Assembly: GCA_050184115.1 (NCBI GenBank)
Contig: JBFXAQ010000005.1
Coordinates: forward strand, 186,001 to 250,000
DNA: 64,000 nucleotides
From: JACKNG01 sp050184115
Lineage (GTDB): Bacteria > Pseudomonadota > Gammaproteobacteria > Ga0077536
Direction of reading: 5' to 3'
Notes under the pieces: model-generated
Database searches by the model: none
The model's input: only the letters and a program-made list of their open reading frames with translations
What the model was told of the DNA's origin: nothing
Translations under genes and position numbers: made by a program
Part shown: piece after piece, positions 44,283-53,000 of the stretch
How positions within the stretch are numbered: the first letter of the stretch is position 1
Layout: each line of letters begins with the position of its first letter

Positions 44283-46555
44283 AGCCCCTGCAGATCCGCG
44301 GTTACTGTGACCGCCCGAACGTGCGCCCCGGCGAAGCGCTCGACGTCTTCGTCAGCAGTCCGCTGGCTGGCGACTACCGGGCAAGCCTCGTCAGGCTGAT
44401 TCATGGCGATCGCAACCCGGCCGGCCCGGGTTATCGGGAGGAAGCCGTCGCTGCCGCCTTCGCCGGCACGTACTCGGCGCGCGAACAGCGTACGCAGGTC
44501 GGCGCTTACGTCGAGGTCGCCGATGCGGATGGGCAGCTGGCCGGCGCCGATGGCTTCACGGTGCACCTCTTCCTGTGGCCGACTCTGCCCGGTGAGCGCC
44601 AGGGCGTCACGAGTCGCTGGAGCGAGCGCACGCTCGAGGGTTGGGCGCTCGTGCTCGAGGATGGTCACCTGGTCTTGCTGCTCGGCGATGGCCGGGCGGT
44701 TCATCGCGTGAAATGCCCGAAGCCACTCTTCGCCGAGACGTGGTATTCGGTGGTCGCGTGCTTCGACGCCACGAGCGGCGCCGTCACGCTCGCACAGCGC
44801 GCGGTGTTGAACAGTGTCAACAGCCGCTTCGGTCCGGTCGTGAACCTCGATGGCGACTGCGCGCAACGCGTGACGGCAGGCCGGCCCGCGTGCCCCGCCG
44901 TGCCGCTGGTGTTCGCGGGCCTGGCCGAGGAGACGACCGTGGACCGCACCTGGGTCGTCGCCAACTTCAACGGCAAGATCGACTCGCCCAAGTTCTACCC
45001 GCAGGCACTCACCGACGAGAAGTTCGCGCGCCTGCACTTGGGCGAAGTCATCGATGGCGCGCGGGCGCACTGGGACTTCGCCGCCGCTATCGGTCGTGAC
45101 GGGATCGCGAGCGACCGCGCCATCGATGTCAGCGGCAACGGCTTCGATGGCGTCCTGGTCAACCAGCCGGACCAGGCGATGACCGGCTGGAACTGGCAGG
45201 GGCGCGAAGAGCATTTCGTCCATGCCCCCGAACAGTACGGGGCGCTGTGGTTCCACGACGACAGTCTCGACGACTGCCGCTGGGCGCGTGACTTCACCTT
45301 CGACGTCCCATCCGGCCTGCCGAGCGGCGCCTACGCGATCAAGCTCGAGCAGGGCGAAGCGGTCGATCGCGTGCCGTTCTTCGTCGTGCCACCGTCGGGG
45401 CAGCCGGGTGCACGCATCGCGGTGGTCCTGCCGACCTTCAGCTACCTCGCCTACGCCAACTCGCAGGTCATGCAGAACGCGCAGACCGCGCAGGCCATCA
45501 TGGGCGTGCTGACCACGCTCGACGATCTCGACATCGAGCTCTCGACCCACCCGCACTATGGCCGCTCGACCTACGACTACCACCGCGACGGGCGCGGCGT
45601 GCAGTACAGCAGCTGGCGCCGGCCGATCCTCAACATGCGCCCGGATTACCGTCACGAGTTCGGCTCGGTGTGGCAGTTTCCGGCCGACCTGCATCTCGTC
45701 GACTGGTTGACGGCGCGTGGGTTCGAATTCGACGTTCTCACCGATCACGACGTGCATGCCGAGGGCGCCGCGCTGCTCGCGCCCTACGCCGTGGTGATCT
45801 CACCGTCGCACGCCGAGTACAGCAGTCGGGAGATGCTCGATGCCTACGAGCAGTACCTCGCGCAGGGCGGGCGCGGCATGTATCTCGGCGCCAACGGTTT
45901 CTACTGGATCGCGAGCCGCCACCCGCACAAGCCGTGGCTGATCGAAGTGCGCAAGGGCGAAAGCGGCGACCAGGCCTGGCGTGCGCGGCCGGGTGAGCTG
46001 TACCACGGCACCACCGGCGAGCGCGGCGGTTTGTGGCGCCACCGCGCCCGCGCGCCGCAGAAGATCTGGGGTACGGGCTACACCGCGCACGGGCTCGACG
46101 TCTCGGCCGGCTATCGGCAGATGCCGGATGCGGCCGATCCGCGCCTGGCCTGGATCATGAACGGCATCGACGGTGAAGCCGTCATCGGTGACTTCGGTCT
46201 CGTCAACGGCGGCGCCGCCGGTCTAGAAGTCGATCGCATCGACTACGCCCTCGGCACGCCGCCGAACACGATGCTGCTGGCCTGTTCGTTCGGCCACAAC
46301 GAGAACGCCCTGCTGGTGCCGGAAGAGCAGTACTTCGTCTATCCCGGCATCAGCGGCCGCGACAACCCGCTGGTGCGTTCGGACATCGTCTTCTTCACCA
46401 CTCGGCAGGGCGGCGCGGTGTTCAGTACCTCGTCGATGGCGTGGTGCGGCAGCCTCTCGCACAACGATTACGACAACAACGTCTCGCGCCTGACCGAGAA
46501 CGTGCTGCGGCGGTTCGCCGGAGAAGGACCGCTGGAGGAGATCGCGGAGGGCTGA
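44279..46555 (+). CDS. dmfA2: N,N-dimethylformamidase large (beta) subunit
   Basis: DMFase hydrolyses dimethylformamide to dimethylamine and formate at a mononuclear iron. The 758-residue chain has an N-terminal region, a laminin-G/lectin-like domain (about 100-270, WVVANFNGKIDSPKFYPQAL) and the amidohydrolase core. The published iron ligands of the Paracoccus enzyme, Tyr399, Tyr440 and Glu521, fall at Tyr391 (SYLAYAN), Tyr432 (TYDYH) and Glu513 (SHAEYSS) with one constant offset of eight. That is strong support for an active enzyme. The natural substrate could be another small formamide or amide. Confidence 0.88.
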   Translation: MKPLQIRGYCDRPNVRPGEALDVFVSSPLAGDYRASLVRLIHGDRNPAGPGYREEAVAAAFAGTYSAREQRTQVGAYVEVADADGQLAGADGFTVHLFLWPTLPGERQGVTSRWSERTLEGWALVLEDGHLVLLLGDGRAVHRVKCPKPLFAETWYSVVACFDATSGAVTLAQRAVLNSVNSRFGPVVNLDGDCAQRVTAGRPACPAVPLVFAGLAEETTVDRTWVVANFNGKIDSPKFYPQALTDEKFARLHLGEVIDGARAHWDFAAAIGRDGIASDRAIDVSGNGFDGVLVNQPDQAMTGWNWQGREEHFVHAPEQYGALWFHDDSLDDCRWARDFTFDVPSGLPSGAYAIKLEQGEAVDRVPFFVVPPSGQPGARIAVVLPTFSYLAYANSQVMQNAQTAQAIMGVLTTLDDLDIELSTHPHYGRSTYDYHRDGRGVQYSSWRRPILNMRPDYRHEFGSVWQFPADLHLVDWLTARGFEFDVLTDHDVHAEGAALLAPYAVVISPSHAEYSSREMLDAYEQYLAQGGRGMYLGANGFYWIASRHPHKPWLIEVRKGESGDQAWRARPGELYHGTTGERGGLWRHRARAPQKIWGTGYTAHGLDVSAGYRQMPDAADPRLAWIMNGIDGEAVIGDFGLVNGGAAGLEVDRIDYALGTPPNTMLLACSFGHNENALLVPEEQYFVYPGISGRDNPLVRSDIVFFTTRQGGAVFSTSSMAWCGSLSHNDYDNNVSRLTENVLRRFAGEGPLEEIAEG

Positions 46556-46703
46556 GAACCCGCGTCGGTGTCTGACACCCGCCGTCAAGTGATTGATTAG
46601 ACCTCGCGACAGGCGGCTGTGGGACTCCGTTGCCACCACGGCGCACATTGACGCCTGCCGCGCCCCCGCGGGAGCATAGCGGCCACGCTGGAGCCGGAGG
46701 GCC

Positions 46704-46976
46704 ATGACCATGGCTGGAGGATGGTCGCGCGACGGCGCGGTGCAGGACCAGATCGATCAGAGCGTCGCCGACGCCGTCGAACACGCGCGCCAGGCGCTGG
46801 CCGGCGGCGTGTCGCGCAGTGAGTGCGAAGACTGCGGCGAGCCGATCCCCGAAGCTCGCCGGGCCGCACTGCCTGGGGTGCGCCGTTGCGTGCCCTGCCA
46901 AGAGGCCCACGACGCCGACGAACGCTTCCAGGGCACCTTCAACCGCCGCGGCAGCAAGGACAGCCAGCTGCGCTGA
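46704..46976 (+). CDS. DksA/TraR-type zinc finger protein (YbiI-like)
   Basis: The 90-residue protein aligns end to end with E. coli YbiI: GGWSRDGAVQDQIDQSVADA, the C4 zinc finger CEDCGEPIP...RRCVPCQ and the terminal NRRGSKDSQLR. The long coiled coil of DksA is absent, so a full DksA role is unlikely; the function is unknown. A GGAGG sequence precedes the ATG at 46704; a second ATG at 46710 matches the YbiI start. Confidence 0.88.
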   Translation: MTMAGGWSRDGAVQDQIDQSVADAVEHARQALAGGVSRSECEDCGEPIPEARRAALPGVRRCVPCQEAHDADERFQGTFNRRGSKDSQLR

Positions 46977-47223
46977 GCGCTCCCGCCCGCCGCGTACACC
47001 GCGTGCGGGCGCTCGCCACCGTTCTCCCGCGCCTGCCGACCCCGGTCCGCTCTGCGCGACCACGCGTCGGCGGGTGCTCAGGTCATCGGCGGTTGGGACA
47101 AAAGCAACCGCGGAGACGGCGGACAGCGTCGCATGCTCGCCCGCGGTTCTCATGCATCCGCATGAAAGCCGCTCCTCGGCGCCTGCGCGCCTTCCCCGAG
47201 CACCTGCTTCGCGGCGCTTTTCG

Positions 47224-48513
47224 TCAGCTCACCAGCCGCACCGGCAGCTTCGCGTAACCCGAGACATGCGTATTGGCGATGCGCTTGGCGCCGCCGGCCA
47301 GTTCGAGGCGCGGCAGCAGCGGCAACAATGCCTTCATCATCGAGACCAGTTCGGCCCGCGCGAGGTTGGTGCCGAGGCAGAAGTGTGCGCCGTAACCGAA
47401 GGTCAGGTAGTCGTTCGGCGTGCGCGCGATGTCGAAGCGGTAAGGGTCGGAGAATTGCGCGTCGTCGCGGTTGGCCGAGGGATAGAACAGGCACACGGTG
47501 TCGCCCTTGGCGATGCGCGTGCCGGACAGATCGAAGTCTTCCGTGGCCGTGCGCAGGAAGCTGATCACCGGTGACGTCCAGCGCAACACCTCGTCCACCG
47601 CCCCCGGCAGCAACTCGGGGTGCGCGCACAGGCGATCGCGTTGTTCGGGGTGTTCGAGCAGCGCGGCGAGGCCGCCGGCGGTGGCGTTGCGCGTGGTGTC
47701 GTTGCCGGCGCCGATCAGCACGAAAAGGTAGCCGATGAGCTGCTGGTCGTTCATCGCCTTGCCCTGCACCCGGGCGTTGACCAGGCGGTTGACGAAGTCC
47801 GACGGCCCGCCGCCGGGCCGGCGGTGCACCTCGACGAGTTCTTCGAGATAGAGACGGAACTCGTTCATGCAGCGCTCGGCGGCGGCCGCGCGGGTCTCGC
47901 CCGGACGCACCAGGGCGTCGTCGACCTCGCCGATGATGGCCTCAGACCAGACGAGGATCTGTTTCCAGTCGTCATCCGGCAGGCCCATGATCTCGCCCAC
48001 CGCGGCGAGCGGCAGCTTGGCCGCGTAGCCGTGCACGAAGTCGCGCGGCTGGCCGCCGGCGCTTTCCAATTCGGCGACGAACTCGTCGACGAATCCGGCG
48101 GCGAGGCGGTCGAAGTGGGCCATCATGCCGCGCATGCAGCCCTGGGTGAACGCCCAGCTCGAGGCCTTGCGGACCTGGCGATGGCGGGGATCGTCCATGA
48201 AGGTGAGATCGGGCGGCTCGGCCGGATCCCAGCCGCGCGACTCGCCGAAGCTGTCGAGGCCGCCGCGCAGGAGTTCGGGTTCGCCCTTGAGCGCGAGGCG
48301 CAGGCGTGGGCCGCCGTTGATGAACACGCCGGGCTGGCCGGAGACGGTCTTGACGTCGTCGTAGCGGGTGATGGCCCAGAACGGTTCGATGTCGTCGCGT
48401 TCGTACCAGAAGATGGGCGCCTCGCGCCTGAGCAGGTCCCATTCCGGCCAGGGATAGCCCTGTGCGGCGTAACGTGACGGACGGTGAATGTCGATCTCGG
48501 CCAGGTTGAGCAT
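47224..48513 (-). CDS. Cytochrome P450
   Basis: The 429-residue soluble P450 has the I-helix oxygen-activation motif IGAGNDTTRNA, the K-helix EVLRWTSP and the heme-ligand loop FGYGAHFCLGTNLARAEL. No ferredoxin or reductase gene adjoins it, so electrons must come from elsewhere. GGGGAG lies seven bases before the ATG at 48513. Divergent from the molybdenum hydroxylase genes, it may belong to the same catabolic unit. The closest types by eye are CYP families acting on terpenoids, steroids or aromatics, but substrate cannot be told. Confidence 0.93.
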   Translation of the reverse strand: MLNLAEIDIHRPSRYAAQGYPWPEWDLLRREAPIFWYERDDIEPFWAITRYDDVKTVSGQPGVFINGGPRLRLALKGEPELLRGGLDSFGESRGWDPAEPPDLTFMDDPRHRQVRKASSWAFTQGCMRGMMAHFDRLAAGFVDEFVAELESAGGQPRDFVHGYAAKLPLAAVGEIMGLPDDDWKQILVWSEAIIGEVDDALVRPGETRAAAAERCMNEFRLYLEELVEVHRRPGGGPSDFVNRLVNARVQGKAMNDQQLIGYLFVLIGAGNDTTRNATAGGLAALLEHPEQRDRLCAHPELLPGAVDEVLRWTSPVISFLRTATEDFDLSGTRIAKGDTVCLFYPSANRDDAQFSDPYRFDIARTPNDYLTFGYGAHFCLGTNLARAELVSMMKALLPLLPRLELAGGAKRIANTHVSGYAKLPVRLVS

Positions 48514-48839
48514 CGCGTCTCCCCTTCGCTTGCCCGGGAAAGCCCGCGCCGCGGCGTGGGTGCAGCCGAGTATCGACAGCATCGCGGCGCGCGTCCAGCC
48601 GTGGGCATGCGCGGACCCTGGCCCCGCTCGGATTGCTCCCCGCGTCTGCCGCGAGGACTTCGAGGTGTCGCCAACCCGACCGGCGCAGCGATTGGTGACG
48701 CTGGCCGGCACGACAGTTCGTCGTGGAGACAGCCGAGGGTAGGGTCCGAGATAGCGCGGGCCGGCGACAACAGCAGGACAGGGGTGAGAAATCCGGGCTA
48801 GGCTTGGTACCTGCGGGTGAGACACGCGGGGAGGGCGCG
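48514..48839. promoter_or_regulatory. Divergent P450 / molybdenum hydroxylase intergenic region
   Basis: A 326-base gap between divergent genes, with no open frame that looks coding. It must hold the promoters of both units, but I see no consensus hexamers or clear palindrome. Confidence 0.3.
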
Positions 48840-49289
48840 ATGATCAAGCTGACCGTCAACGGCAAACCGGTCGAACTCGATTGCGAACCGGACAAGCCCC
48901 TGTTGTGGGTGCTGCGCGAGGACCTCGGTCTCACCGGCACCAAGTACGGCTGCGGGATCGCGCGCTGCCACGCCTGCACGGTGCACGTCGACGGCGCCGC
49001 GATGCCGGCCTGCCGGGTGCCCCTCGAAGCGGTCGCAGGCGCCGCCGTCACCACCATCGAGGGCTTCGATGCGGACGGCGGCCACCCGCTGCAGGAGGCC
49101 TGGGTCGCGGCCAACGTGCCGCAGTGCGGTTACTGTCAGCCGGGCTGGATCATGGCGGTGGCCGCACTGCTCGCGAAGAACCCGGCGCCGGACGACGCCG
49201 CGCTCGACGCCGCCCTGCCCAACCTCTGTCGCTGCGGTACCTATCCACGCATCCGCGCGGCCATCCATGCCGTGGTGAACGGGCGATGA
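48840..49289 (+). CDS. [2Fe-2S] subunit of a molybdenum hydroxylase
   Basis: The 149-residue protein has the plant-type [2Fe-2S] cluster motif YGCGIARCHACTVHVDG...ACR in the first half. The second cluster domain has QCGYCQPGWIMAVAALL and LCRCGTYPRIR. This is the IorA/NicA/small xanthine-dehydrogenase-family architecture. It overlaps the large subunit by four bases. The pair would hydroxylate an N-heterocycle or aldehyde using water as oxygen source. Electron acceptor is unknown; no FAD subunit is encoded here. Confidence 0.93.
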   Translation: MIKLTVNGKPVELDCEPDKPLLWVLREDLGLTGTKYGCGIARCHACTVHVDGAAMPACRVPLEAVAGAAVTTIEGFDADGGHPLQEAWVAANVPQCGYCQPGWIMAVAALLAKNPAPDDAALDAALPNLCRCGTYPRIRAAIHAVVNGR

Positions 49290-51532
49290 GCGCCGCGTTC
49301 GATCGGCGCGACTTCCTGCGCGTGTCGCTGGCCGCCGCCGGCGCGGTCGCCTTCGACCTCGTGCTGCCGTCCGCCGCCGGCGCGGCGGCCGCTGACGGGG
49401 CAACCGAGATCCATTCTTGGATCGTCGTCCACCCGGACGATCGCGTCACCGTGCGCATTCCGCAGAGTGAGATCGGCCAAGGCGCAACAACGGCGCTCAT
49501 GCAGGTCATCGCCGAGGAACTCGAACTCGATCTCGGGCGCACCGATTGGGCGTTCTACGACCCGCAGACCAACCGCGAGCGCGACAACGTCTACGTGCAT
49601 ACGTCCACCCTCGCCAGTTGGGGCATCAAGATGCTGTTCGCGCCGATGCGCCTCGCCGGCGCACGCATCCGCGCGACCCTGGTCGGTGCGGCGGCCGAGC
49701 GCTTCGGCGTCGACGCTGTGCGCCTGGTCGTCGGCGGGCACCAGGTCCGTGATCCGGCTTCCGGCAAGTCGCTCGGCTTCGGCGCGCTGGCCGAGGCCGC
49801 CGCGGCACGGCCGCTGCCCGATGCCGGCGGCGTCGTACTGAAGTCGCCGGACGCGTGGCGCTACATCGGCCGTTCGATCGACCGCACCGACGCCCGCGAC
49901 AAGGTCAGCGGCCGCGCGGTTTACGGCATCGACGTCAAACTGCCCGGCATGAAATACGCCGCGGTGCGCCAGTCGCCCGTGTTCGGCGGCCGCCTCGTGC
50001 GCTTCGATGCCGCGGGCGTGCTCGCGCGCCCCGGGGTGCGTGCGGTGGTGCGCATCGATGCGGGACCGAGCGGCTACACCGTGCCGCCGACCCTGTGGGA
50101 CATCGTCGACTGGGGCATGGACGACGCCGTGGCCGTGGTCGCCGACAGCTGGTGGCAGGCCGAGCAGGCGCTCGGCGCGTTGCCGATCGAATGGGACGAC
50201 GGCCCCAACGCCGCGGTCGACACGGCTTCGATCAGCCGCGATCTCGCCGCCGCGCTCGACGGCGCAGGCGAGGTGGTGCGCCAGGAGGGCGATGCCGCGG
50301 CAGCCATCGCGGGCGCCGCGCAGGTGCTCGAGGCGGCCTACGACTACCCCTTCGTCGAACACGCGCCGATGGAGCCGATGAACTGCACGGCGCTCGTCGA
50401 CGGCCGCACCGTCGAGGCCTGGGCGCCGACCCAGTACGGCGACGAGGCGCTGCGCATCGCGGCCTACGCCGCCGGCGTCGCGTTGAAGGATGCGAAGTTC
50501 CACCTCACCTTGGCCGGCGGCGGTTTCGGTCGCCGCCTGCACAACGATTACGTCAGCCAGGCGGTGCAGGTCGCGAAGCAGTTGCCCGGCGTGCCGGTCA
50601 AGCTCATCTGGTCGCGCGAGGAGACCACCCGGCGCGGCTACTACCCGCCGCCGGTGAGCGGGCGGTTCCGCGCCGGCCTCGATGCGGATGGCAACATCGT
50701 CGGCTGGCAGAGCCACGTCGCGCAGGGCCGCGCGGTCTACCAGCCCTATGGTTCCACGCGTCTCGCGGCGCCGCTGGCGAACGTCGAGATGCGCTATAGC
50801 AGCATCGACACACCGCCTGGTTTCGGCTGGATGCGCGGCGTGGGGCATACGCAGATGGCGTGGATGAACCACGCGTTCATGAGCGAGCTGGCCCATGCGG
50901 CCGGCCGCGATGTCTTGTCCTTCCACCTCGCCCAGCTCGACGCGAGCCGCGTCGATCCCGCGCGGCCCGATGTTGCCGACGCCGTTGCGCGCATCGAGCG
51001 CTTCCGCCGCCTGCTCGAGGACGTCGCCGAGCGCGCCGGGCCGCTGCCGGCCGCCGGCAGTGGGCGCGGCCGTGGCTGGTCGGTGTACGACATGAGTTAC
51101 GTGCCGGGCTACCCTTGCGCCTGCATCGCCATCGCGCTCGATGTCGCGCTCGACGGTCGCGGTGGCATGTCCGTCACGCAGGTTCACGCCGTGGTCGACT
51201 GCGGCATCGCCGTCAACCCGGGGCTGGTCGAGGCGCAGATCCAGGGCGGCATCCTGTTCGGTCTCTCCAACGCACTGCATGGTCGTATCACCCTCGCGCA
51301 GGGCCGCGTCGAGCAATCGAATTTTCACGACTACCCGGTGCTCGGCCTGGCTGATGCACCACCGGTGTCGGTGCACGTGATGCCCTCGCGCGAACCACCG
51401 ACCGGGGTCGGCGAGGGCGCGGTGCCGGTGCTGATCGGCGCGCTGGTCGACGCCATCTTCGCCGCCGGCGGGCCGCGCATCCGCAGCTTGCCGGTGCTGC
51501 AGCACGATCTCTCGCCGCGCGCGGCGTCCTGA
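49286..51532 (+). CDS. Molybdopterin-binding large subunit of a two-subunit hydroxylase (IorB-like)
   Basis: The 748-residue protein starts with a Tat signal (RRDFLRVSLAAAGAVAFDL), so the enzyme is probably exported, taking the small subunit with it. Moco contact regions include GGGFGRRLHNDYVSQA, GFGWMRGVGHTQMAWMNHAF and the catalytic Glu in PPTGVGEGAVPVLIGAL. The architecture is that of isoquinoline 1-oxidoreductase beta. The cytochrome c domain of nicotinate hydroxylase NicB is absent. Context with a NicX-like ring-opening enzyme suggests a pyridine-type substrate, as an inference. Confidence 0.9.
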   Translation: MSAAFDRRDFLRVSLAAAGAVAFDLVLPSAAGAAAADGATEIHSWIVVHPDDRVTVRIPQSEIGQGATTALMQVIAEELELDLGRTDWAFYDPQTNRERDNVYVHTSTLASWGIKMLFAPMRLAGARIRATLVGAAAERFGVDAVRLVVGGHQVRDPASGKSLGFGALAEAAAARPLPDAGGVVLKSPDAWRYIGRSIDRTDARDKVSGRAVYGIDVKLPGMKYAAVRQSPVFGGRLVRFDAAGVLARPGVRAVVRIDAGPSGYTVPPTLWDIVDWGMDDAVAVVADSWWQAEQALGALPIEWDDGPNAAVDTASISRDLAAALDGAGEVVRQEGDAAAAIAGAAQVLEAAYDYPFVEHAPMEPMNCTALVDGRTVEAWAPTQYGDEALRIAAYAAGVALKDAKFHLTLAGGGFGRRLHNDYVSQAVQVAKQLPGVPVKLIWSREETTRRGYYPPPVSGRFRAGLDADGNIVGWQSHVAQGRAVYQPYGSTRLAAPLANVEMRYSSIDTPPGFGWMRGVGHTQMAWMNHAFMSELAHAAGRDVLSFHLAQLDASRVDPARPDVADAVARIERFRRLLEDVAERAGPLPAAGSGRGRGWSVYDMSYVPGYPCACIAIALDVALDGRGGMSVTQVHAVVDCGIAVNPGLVEAQIQGGILFGLSNALHGRITLAQGRVEQSNFHDYPVLGLADAPPVSVHVMPSREPPTGVGEGAVPVLIGALVDAIFAAGGPRIRSLPVLQHDLSPRAAS

Positions 51533-51543
51533 GGAAGCAGCCC

Positions 51544-52593
51544 ATGACCACCACAGTCGCACCCCAACGCATGCAGAACCTGTTCGGCGAAGTGTTGGAT
51601 CTCTGCGCCGTGCAGCCGGGCGAGAAGGTCGCCGTGTTGAGCGAGGGCGATTTGCTGCAGGACTACTCCGAAGCCTTCCTGCGTGCCGCCGCGCTACGCG
51701 GTGCGGAGACGGCGCGGGTCAACGTCGCCGCGAGCGGCAATGCCGGTGCCGAGGCGCGCATCGCCAACCTCGACGGTTCGGCGCTGGCCAGCGACGCCGC
51801 GGCGATGGCGACGCTGATGGAATCGGATCTCGTCATCGACCTCATGCTGCTCCTGTTCAGCCACGAGCAGATCCGCATCCAGCAGGCCGGCGCACGCATG
51901 CTGATGGTGGTCGAGCCGTTCGAGGTGCTGGAGCGGCTGCGGCCGAGCCGGGATCTACGCGCGCGCGTCGAAGCCGCCGAGCGCCGTCTCGCTGCGGCGC
52001 GCACGCTGCGTTTCACCAATGCGGCCGGCACTGACGTCACCTACGAACTCGAACAGCTCACGGGGCCGCCGCCCGCCTGCATCCTCACCGAGTACGGCTA
52101 CACCGACACGCCCGGGCGCTGGGATCACTGGCCGAGCGGCTTCCTCGCCTCAACGGGTACCGCGGCCGGCGTGGAAGGCCGCGTGGTGATGGACGTCGGC
52201 GACATCGTGCTGCCTTGGAAAACCTTTCTGGCCGCTCCCATCACCTTCACCATCCGCGACGGTTACGTTACCGCCATCGACGGCGGTGAGGACGCTCGGC
52301 GTCTGCGCGAGTACGTGGAGAGTTTCGAGGACCCGCGGGCCTATGCCGTGTCGCACATCGGCTGGGGCCTCAACCGTGACGCCGAGTGGCGGGTCGACCT
52401 GCCCGGTATCGGCATGGACGCGCGTTCCGCTTACGGCAACGTGCTGTTCTCGACCGGGCCCAACACCGAGTTCGGTGGCGGCAACGACACGCCCTGCCAC
52501 CTCGACCTGCCGATGAAGAACTGTTCGCTGTGGTTGGACGACGAATTGATCGTCGAGCGGGGGGAAGTGGTGCCGGGGGATATGCGCGGGTGA
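51544..52593 (+). CDS. nicX: NicX-like 2,5-dihydroxypyridine 5,6-dioxygenase
   Basis: NicX opens 2,5-dihydroxypyridine to N-formylmaleamate with Fe(II). The 349-residue protein has the family's TEYGYTDTPGRWDHWPSGFL, VVMDVGDIVLPWK, SHIGWGL and MDARSAYGNVLFSTGPNTE blocks. The iron ligands known in Pseudomonas putida NicX (His265, His318, Asp320) correspond to His271, His319 and Asp321 here, with a five-residue shorter loop between the first and second. The fold is related to aminopeptidase T. It lies 11 bases after the molybdenum hydroxylase, so hydroxylation and ring opening may be consecutive steps. The exact substrate is not proven. Confidence 0.78.
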   Translation: MTTTVAPQRMQNLFGEVLDLCAVQPGEKVAVLSEGDLLQDYSEAFLRAAALRGAETARVNVAASGNAGAEARIANLDGSALASDAAAMATLMESDLVIDLMLLLFSHEQIRIQQAGARMLMVVEPFEVLERLRPSRDLRARVEAAERRLAAARTLRFTNAAGTDVTYELEQLTGPPPACILTEYGYTDTPGRWDHWPSGFLASTGTAAGVEGRVVMDVGDIVLPWKTFLAAPITFTIRDGYVTAIDGGEDARRLREYVESFEDPRAYAVSHIGWGLNRDAEWRVDLPGIGMDARSAYGNVLFSTGPNTEFGGGNDTPCHLDLPMKNCSLWLDDELIVERGEVVPGDMRG

Positions 52594-52619
52594 GCGTCGT
52601 AAAAGGTGCCATCCGGGTT

Positions 52620-52952
52620 TCACCGTCCGCCAAAGAACGCCAGCACCGTCAGATCCTCCTCCACGTCGAAGAAGGAATGCGCTGTCGTCGCGCGCACGAA
52701 CAACACGTGCCCGGGGCCGATGGTGTGTTCGACTTCGCCGACGCGCAGGCGCGCCTTGCCCTCCAGCACCACGTAGACCTCGTCCTCGGCGTGTGGCGCC
52801 TGCAGGTCGCGGCAGCCGGCCGGCACGCGGTAGACGATGCCGCTCAGCGACGGCCGGTTGAGAAACTCGTGGATGCGCGGCTTCTCGCCGGCGACCTTGT
52901 CGGTCAGCTCGGGGATGCGGAAGACTTCCCAGCTCGCGTCCGTCGTGCTCAT
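52620..52952 (-). CDS. Small cupin-domain protein
   Basis: The 110-residue single cupin has motif 1 APHAEDEVYVVLEGKARLRV (His/Glu metal ligands) and motif 2 GPGHVLFVRATTAHSF (His). Function unknown; such proteins are often small dioxygenases or metabolite sensors. It converges on the nicX-like gene with 26 bases between and may be co-transcribed with prpF upstream or belong to the catabolic set. Confidence 0.8.
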   Translation of the reverse strand: MSTTDASWEVFRIPELTDKVAGEKPRIHEFLNRPSLSGIVYRVPAGCRDLQAPHAEDEVYVVLEGKARLRVGEVEHTIGPGHVLFVRATTAHSFFDVEEDLTVLAFFGGR

Positions 52953-53000
52953 GACGTGCTCCTGCGATTGTTTCTGAATCGGTTGCCGACAGCGCGTCGG

